Shown piece by piece: positions 61,437 to 64,000 of a stretch of 64,000 nucleotides of DNA. The stretch's first letter is position 1. Every line of letters starts with the position of its first letter. The notes under the pieces were generated by a model, which saw only the letters and a list, made by a program, of their open reading frames with translations, was not told where the DNA came from and did not search any database. The position numbers and the translations under genes are program-made. This DNA comes from Flavobacteriia bacterium 40-80 (GTDB taxonomy: Bacteria > Bacteroidota > Bacteroidia > Flavobacteriales_D > Crocinitomicaceae). The stretch lies in the NCBI GenBank assembly GCA_001899145.1, contig MKVF01000030.1:234802-298801 (forward strand), written 5' to 3'.

Positions 61437-62165
61437 TTATTTATTTTTTATCCGGTAAAAGATGAACACAAAAAAATGTAGAGTAGGGTGTATCATTCGC
61501 GTTAAAATTCTTGGAAATACCTCAATAATAATTGCCAGATATTTATAGCTCCTTGAAAGTATCAGTGTTGCAATAACGCCTGCATTAACTTTATTATATT
61601 GAGAAAGATACTTAGGGTTCATCAAATCAATAATTAATACAGTCCTTTCTTCTGTGCTTAGGTTCCATGAGGAATGAAAATAAATATCATTAAAAGCAAT
61701 GCATTTGCCCTCTTTCCATTCCAGCTTATGGCCTGCTACTTCCATTCCGCAATGGGGTAGTGATGCCGGGATGTTCATACCCAAATGGATGCGATAAAAA
61801 GCATCTGTATCTCCTACATGACCCTTAATTCGGGCATTTTTGTCTAAAAAACTAAAATAAATTGTAGATACCCCTTCAATTTTGCTAAGGATTTCATAGG
61901 TTTTTGGGAAAAGTTTTTTTTTATCCTTATATGTTAATCCATAAATCATTAACTCTATTTGTGTCCATTTTGGGGTTTTAGAAAAGGATTTTTTTTTGAA
62001 GGCTAGTGCTGCAAGTGACTTATCTTTAATAACATTGAGAAGTTCTTCCTTGAAAAGGGGATAATTTTCTTCAATGTATTTGATTGCATCTATTTTGTTT
62101 GTGTCATATATCGGTGGTTCATGCCCGGTATATAAATCCTGATGGGTATTAAAGAACGCCTTCAT
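61437..62165 (-). CDS. Aspartyl/asparaginyl beta-hydroxylase family protein, subtype B copy 1
   Basis: 242 residues. Metal and cosubstrate residues: H116 in GHVGDTD, R125 and H127 in YRIH, H164 in YFHSSW and R174, identical in spacing to human AspH. Subtype B is marked by GDT-D/N-A after the first His and an extra loop IPASLPHCG. A C-terminal extension (about 195-242) is strongly hydrophobic and basic (VIATLILSRSYKYLAIII ... FFVFIFYRI), probably a membrane-associating helix. It overlaps the neighbouring subtype B gene by 4 nt (ATGA). Likely membrane-associated, facing a lipid-linked substrate; this is inferred. Confidence 0.86.
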   Translation of the reverse strand: MKAFFNTHQDLYTGHEPPIYDTNKIDAIKYIEENYPLFKEELLNVIKDKSLAALAFKKKSFSKTPKWTQIELMIYGLTYKDKKKLFPKTYEILSKIEGVSTIYFSFLDKNARIKGHVGDTDAFYRIHLGMNIPASLPHCGMEVAGHKLEWKEGKCIAFNDIYFHSSWNLSTEERTVLIIDLMNPKYLSQYNKVNAGVIATLILSRSYKYLAIIIEVFPRILTRMIHPTLHFFVFIFYRIKNK

Positions 62166-62920
62166 GCATGAATAATTTTATTGATCCAGTTATAAGGAGG
62201 TGTTAGGATTATAGCAGAGGTGCGAGCAAAGAAATGAAGGAGTTTTAAAATGGTTTTTGGAGGTTCTTTTATTTTGAGTCTGATGGAGCTGGACTGTAGA
62301 AAAATAGAGCTTAAAACAGATCCACAGATCATTTTTTTCTGAGGAAGAAACTCAGGAAGGATGACATCGAAAAGAAGGATGATTCGTGGCATAGAGCTGT
62401 TATTCCACGCTGTATGTGTGTATCCATCACAAAATATCAGCAGCTTTCCTTCTTCCCATTCTCTTTCCTCATTTTTTACCTTAAACCCTACCTCCGGAAG
62501 CTGTCCTGGAATTTTTATTCCATAATGGCATCTGACGATAGCATTTGTATCTCCAAAATGTGCAGAGATCTTAGATTTAGGTTCAAGTAGATTGAAAGAA
62601 ATGGAAACTAATCCTGGGATCTGCCGGAGAAGAGAACACGTTTCAGGAAAAAACCTGGCATTTTTGTAAAAATGGACTCCCCAGCTCATTAATGGGACCG
62701 TTTTCCAGGCCCCCGGCTTATTGACCATTTCATGATTGAAATAACTTACCGGAGAATTATTACCATGGTTTAAAAAATTATTGAGTTCATTATAAATGAT
62801 TTCGTGCTTGTTATCAAAAATATGCTCCCATTCAAAGTAATTTTCAGGATAAAAAGAAGGGGAATTCCCCTGATATTCATATCTGTCAATTAGGGAAAAC
62901 CAAATTTTTGAAGTTTTCAT
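62162..62920 (-). CDS. Aspartyl/asparaginyl beta-hydroxylase family protein, subtype B copy 2
   Basis: 252 residues. Key residues H121 (AHFGDTNA), R130 and H132 (VRCH), H169 (YTHTAW) and R179 are all present in family spacing. It shares GDTNA and the IPGQLPEVG loop with subtype B copy 1, and has a longer aromatic N-terminal region (FSLIDRYEYQGN ... FYPENYFEWEHIF). A C-terminal tail of about 45 residues is again hydrophobic and basic (IFLQSSSIRLKIK ... LLHFFARTSAIILTPP). First gene of the minus-strand trio, with a -7 element 20 nt upstream (62941-62948). Confidence 0.86.
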   Translation of the reverse strand: MKTSKIWFSLIDRYEYQGNSPSFYPENYFEWEHIFDNKHEIIYNELNNFLNHGNNSPVSYFNHEMVNKPGAWKTVPLMSWGVHFYKNARFFPETCSLLRQIPGLVSISFNLLEPKSKISAHFGDTNAIVRCHYGIKIPGQLPEVGFKVKNEEREWEEGKLLIFCDGYTHTAWNNSSMPRIILLFDVILPEFLPQKKMICGSVLSSIFLQSSSIRLKIKEPPKTILKLLHFFARTSAIILTPPYNWINKIIHA

Positions 62921-62940
62921 TGTTTTTTCAATTAGGCAAA

Positions 62941-62948
62941 CAAAATTA
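62941..62948 (-). promoter_or_regulatory. -7 element candidate for the minus-strand hydroxylase trio
   Basis: Perfect TAnnTTTG on the minus strand (TAATTTTG), 20 nt before ATG 62920; upstream at standard spacing only a partial -33 match (TATG). Confidence 0.45.
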
Positions 62949-62984
62949 TCGATTTTTATTTAAAATTGCATAAAAAGTAAGTGA

Positions 62985-63635
62985 ATGTTTTATAGCTCTG
63001 AATCTTTCCCATTACTTAAAGTGTTTGAAGAAAATTTTGATCAGATAAAGGGAGAATTGCTTTCTGTCATAGAGAGACCTGTTGTTGAAGTTTATAAATC
63101 TACATGGATGCAGGAACGCGAAAATATGGTTCGTACAAAAGACAATGGATGGAAGACCTATACCTTCAGATTTTTCGGGATAGATCATCTGCCTAATCTG
63201 GAATCCTGCCCCTTTATATCCAGACTGATTAAAGAAAATCCTTCTATTGTAACGGCTGAATTTTCGCTGTTGTCCCCTGATACGCATATTCTCCCGCACA
63301 AAGGATATACTAATAAATTACTGAGGGGACACCTTGGTTTGGTTGTGCCGAAAGGTGATGTTCGGATAAAGGTTGAAGAAATTGAACAAGCTTGGGAGGA
63401 AGGTAAGATTTTGATTTTTGATGATAGTGAGCTTCATGAGGCTTGGAATAGGACCCAGGAGCATAGAATTGTATTCATGTTTGATTTTGAACCAACCTTT
63501 AATGTCGCTGTATCAAAACAGATCTGTAGAGATGTCTTACTTTCGACCAATGACAAATTTATTCATTCTATTGCTTCCCGAGATAAATGGTTAGAGTGGT
63601 TGGAGGTAGGAAGTTTCCCTTTAGGGGGAGTTTGA
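62985..63635 (+). CDS. Aspartyl/asparaginyl beta-hydroxylase family protein, subtype A copy 2
   Basis: 216 residues on the opposite strand to the trio, facing away from it across a 64-nt gap. Key residues H105 (LPHKGY), R114 and H116 (LRGH), H151 (DDSELHEAW) and R161 match family spacing. Closest in motif style to the copy at 60788-61432 (same HILPHKGY, W-x-E-G/N-x, IFDDS and no hydrophobic tail). Cytoplasmic. Last gene of the cluster; followed by 193 nt without a gene. Confidence 0.88.
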   Translation: MFYSSESFPLLKVFEENFDQIKGELLSVIERPVVEVYKSTWMQERENMVRTKDNGWKTYTFRFFGIDHLPNLESCPFISRLIKENPSIVTAEFSLLSPDTHILPHKGYTNKLLRGHLGLVVPKGDVRIKVEEIEQAWEEGKILIFDDSELHEAWNRTQEHRIVFMFDFEPTFNVAVSKQICRDVLLSTNDKFIHSIASRDKWLEWLEVGSFPLGGV

Positions 63636-63828
63636 TGATCACTTCGAAGTACTTTTGATCAGAATAAAGGTTACGATTAATGATGTTTGCATAAAAGTTA
63701 TTAACATATGTTGATAAAATGATAGTCAAACATTTAGGCATTATCTTGTTTAATAAGCAACCATTCAATTATTTTGCCGTTTAAATCACTGAAAATATAT
63801 CTTGATTTAAAGCTAAAATTTGAAATAT
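63636..63828. other. Intergenic stretch, no gene or clear signal seen
   Basis: 193 A+T-rich bases between the last hydroxylase gene and an exported-protein gene. Only short ORFs (under 10 codons) and no convincing terminator, promoter pair or precursor-peptide gene. Confidence 0.5.
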
Positions 63829-64000
63829 ATGCAACTAACACGTATAACCTTTATACTTATACCCACGCTTTTGATGTGTCAATCCCTTTTCTCTCAGGTA
63901 GTCAATTACAGTTATTCTGATGCAAAAAGGTTTAATGATGAGCTTTATAAGAACTGTCCGCAATATCAGGGAAAGGAATATGTAAAGCTGTCTTATGATC
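63829..64000 (+). CDS. Exported protein of unknown function (5' part only)
   Basis: 57 codons from ATG 63829 to the window edge. Residues 1-23 form a signal peptide (RITFILIPTLLMCQSLFSQ). The mature start reads VVNYSYSDAKRFNDELYKNCPQYQGKEY, with no domain recognised. Probably a surface or secreted protein (many Bacteroidota T9SS cargoes begin like this), but the visible part cannot show a sorting domain. Whether it belongs to the accessory cluster is unknown. Confidence 0.65.
   Translation, partial: MQLTRITFILIPTLLMCQSLFSQVVNYSYSDAKRFNDELYKNCPQYQGKEYVKLSYD

Noticed and set aside
60778..63828. RiPP-type precursor peptide as hydroxylase substrate
   Set aside because: I looked for short ORFs with a leader/core look in the gaps; only fragments under 10 codons, so a peptide substrate is not supported here.
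1..64000. CRISPR arrays, rRNA, tRNA, prophage or insertion sequences
   Set aside because: No regularly spaced repeats, no transposase or integrase motifs, and gaps too small for rRNA; no tRNA cloverleaf recognised in the gaps.

Overview
The window looks like a chromosomal segment of a Flavobacteriales-type Bacteroidota, possibly near the Fluviicola/Crocinitomicaceae group (that finer placement is an inference from gene style). The evidence is a PorU2/PorV2-type sortase pair, two large cell-surface proteins ending in the gliding-motility-associated type IX secretion (T9SS) C-terminal domain, the Bacteroidota-restricted families DUF4290 and DUF4924, a Bacteroidota LptD next to a divergent amidase, a DnaJ with a reduced zinc finger, a MurA with Asp in place of the catalytic Cys, the near absence of Shine-Dalgarno sequences, and promoter candidates of the Bacteroidota type (TTTG, about 19 nt, TAnnTTTG). 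Coding density is very high. No gap exceeds 300 bases, and I see no rRNA, tRNA, CRISPR array, prophage or insertion sequence.

Left part (1-10.3 kb): a truncated single-chain E1 alpha/beta ketoacid dehydrogenase, then a minus-strand run porV2-porU2-pafA (T9SS sortase pair plus a secreted phosphatase), then plus-strand pssA-purS. From 10.3 to 20.2 kb come an aldehyde dehydrogenase, a coiled-coil membrane protein, a DUF4349 lipoprotein, an RlmD/RumA-like methyltransferase without its Fe-S cysteines, a 1248-residue T9SS cargo protein, a DUF4442 protein and a tiny Kunitz/BPTI-like lipoprotein. From 20.3 to 31 kb: class I fumarase, dnaJ-grpE with a nested inverted repeat in the leader, murA, DUF4290, a TonB-C-like protein, a second T9SS cargo protein and recG.

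Middle (31-53.2 kb), conserved envelope and housekeeping genes: UDP-sugar dehydrogenase and epimerase, YqgE/AlgH, an M16 peptidase, lptD, and divergently an amidase, an MCE/MlaD protein, two Fe-S oxidoreductase proteins and a small conserved protein; then ychF, secA, a DUF2520 protein, kdsC, a BadF/NAGK-type kinase, a SiaC-family regulator, an OmpH/Skp-like lipoprotein and DUF4924.

Right part (53.2-63.6 kb) is the accessory, visibly more A+T-rich region and the most interesting one. A TMTC-like GT-C glycosyltransferase with TPRs and a flippase-like LPG-synthase-TM protein face a tightly overlapping six-gene operon (ketoacyl synthase III, acyl carrier protein, second ketoacyl synthase III, SDR reductase, polyprenyl-phosphate-type GT2, GNAT acyltransferase). 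Four complete paralogues of the aspartyl/asparaginyl beta-hydroxylase family (Fe(II)/2-oxoglutarate) follow, in two subtypes arranged A-B-B-A. My inference is a pathway that builds a small hydroxylated acyl group on a carrier protein, attaches it to an amine (probably an amino sugar), and transfers the product to a surface glycan, lipid or protein. I know of no described system with this exact composition, but no database was consulted. The window ends inside a gene for an exported protein of unknown function.
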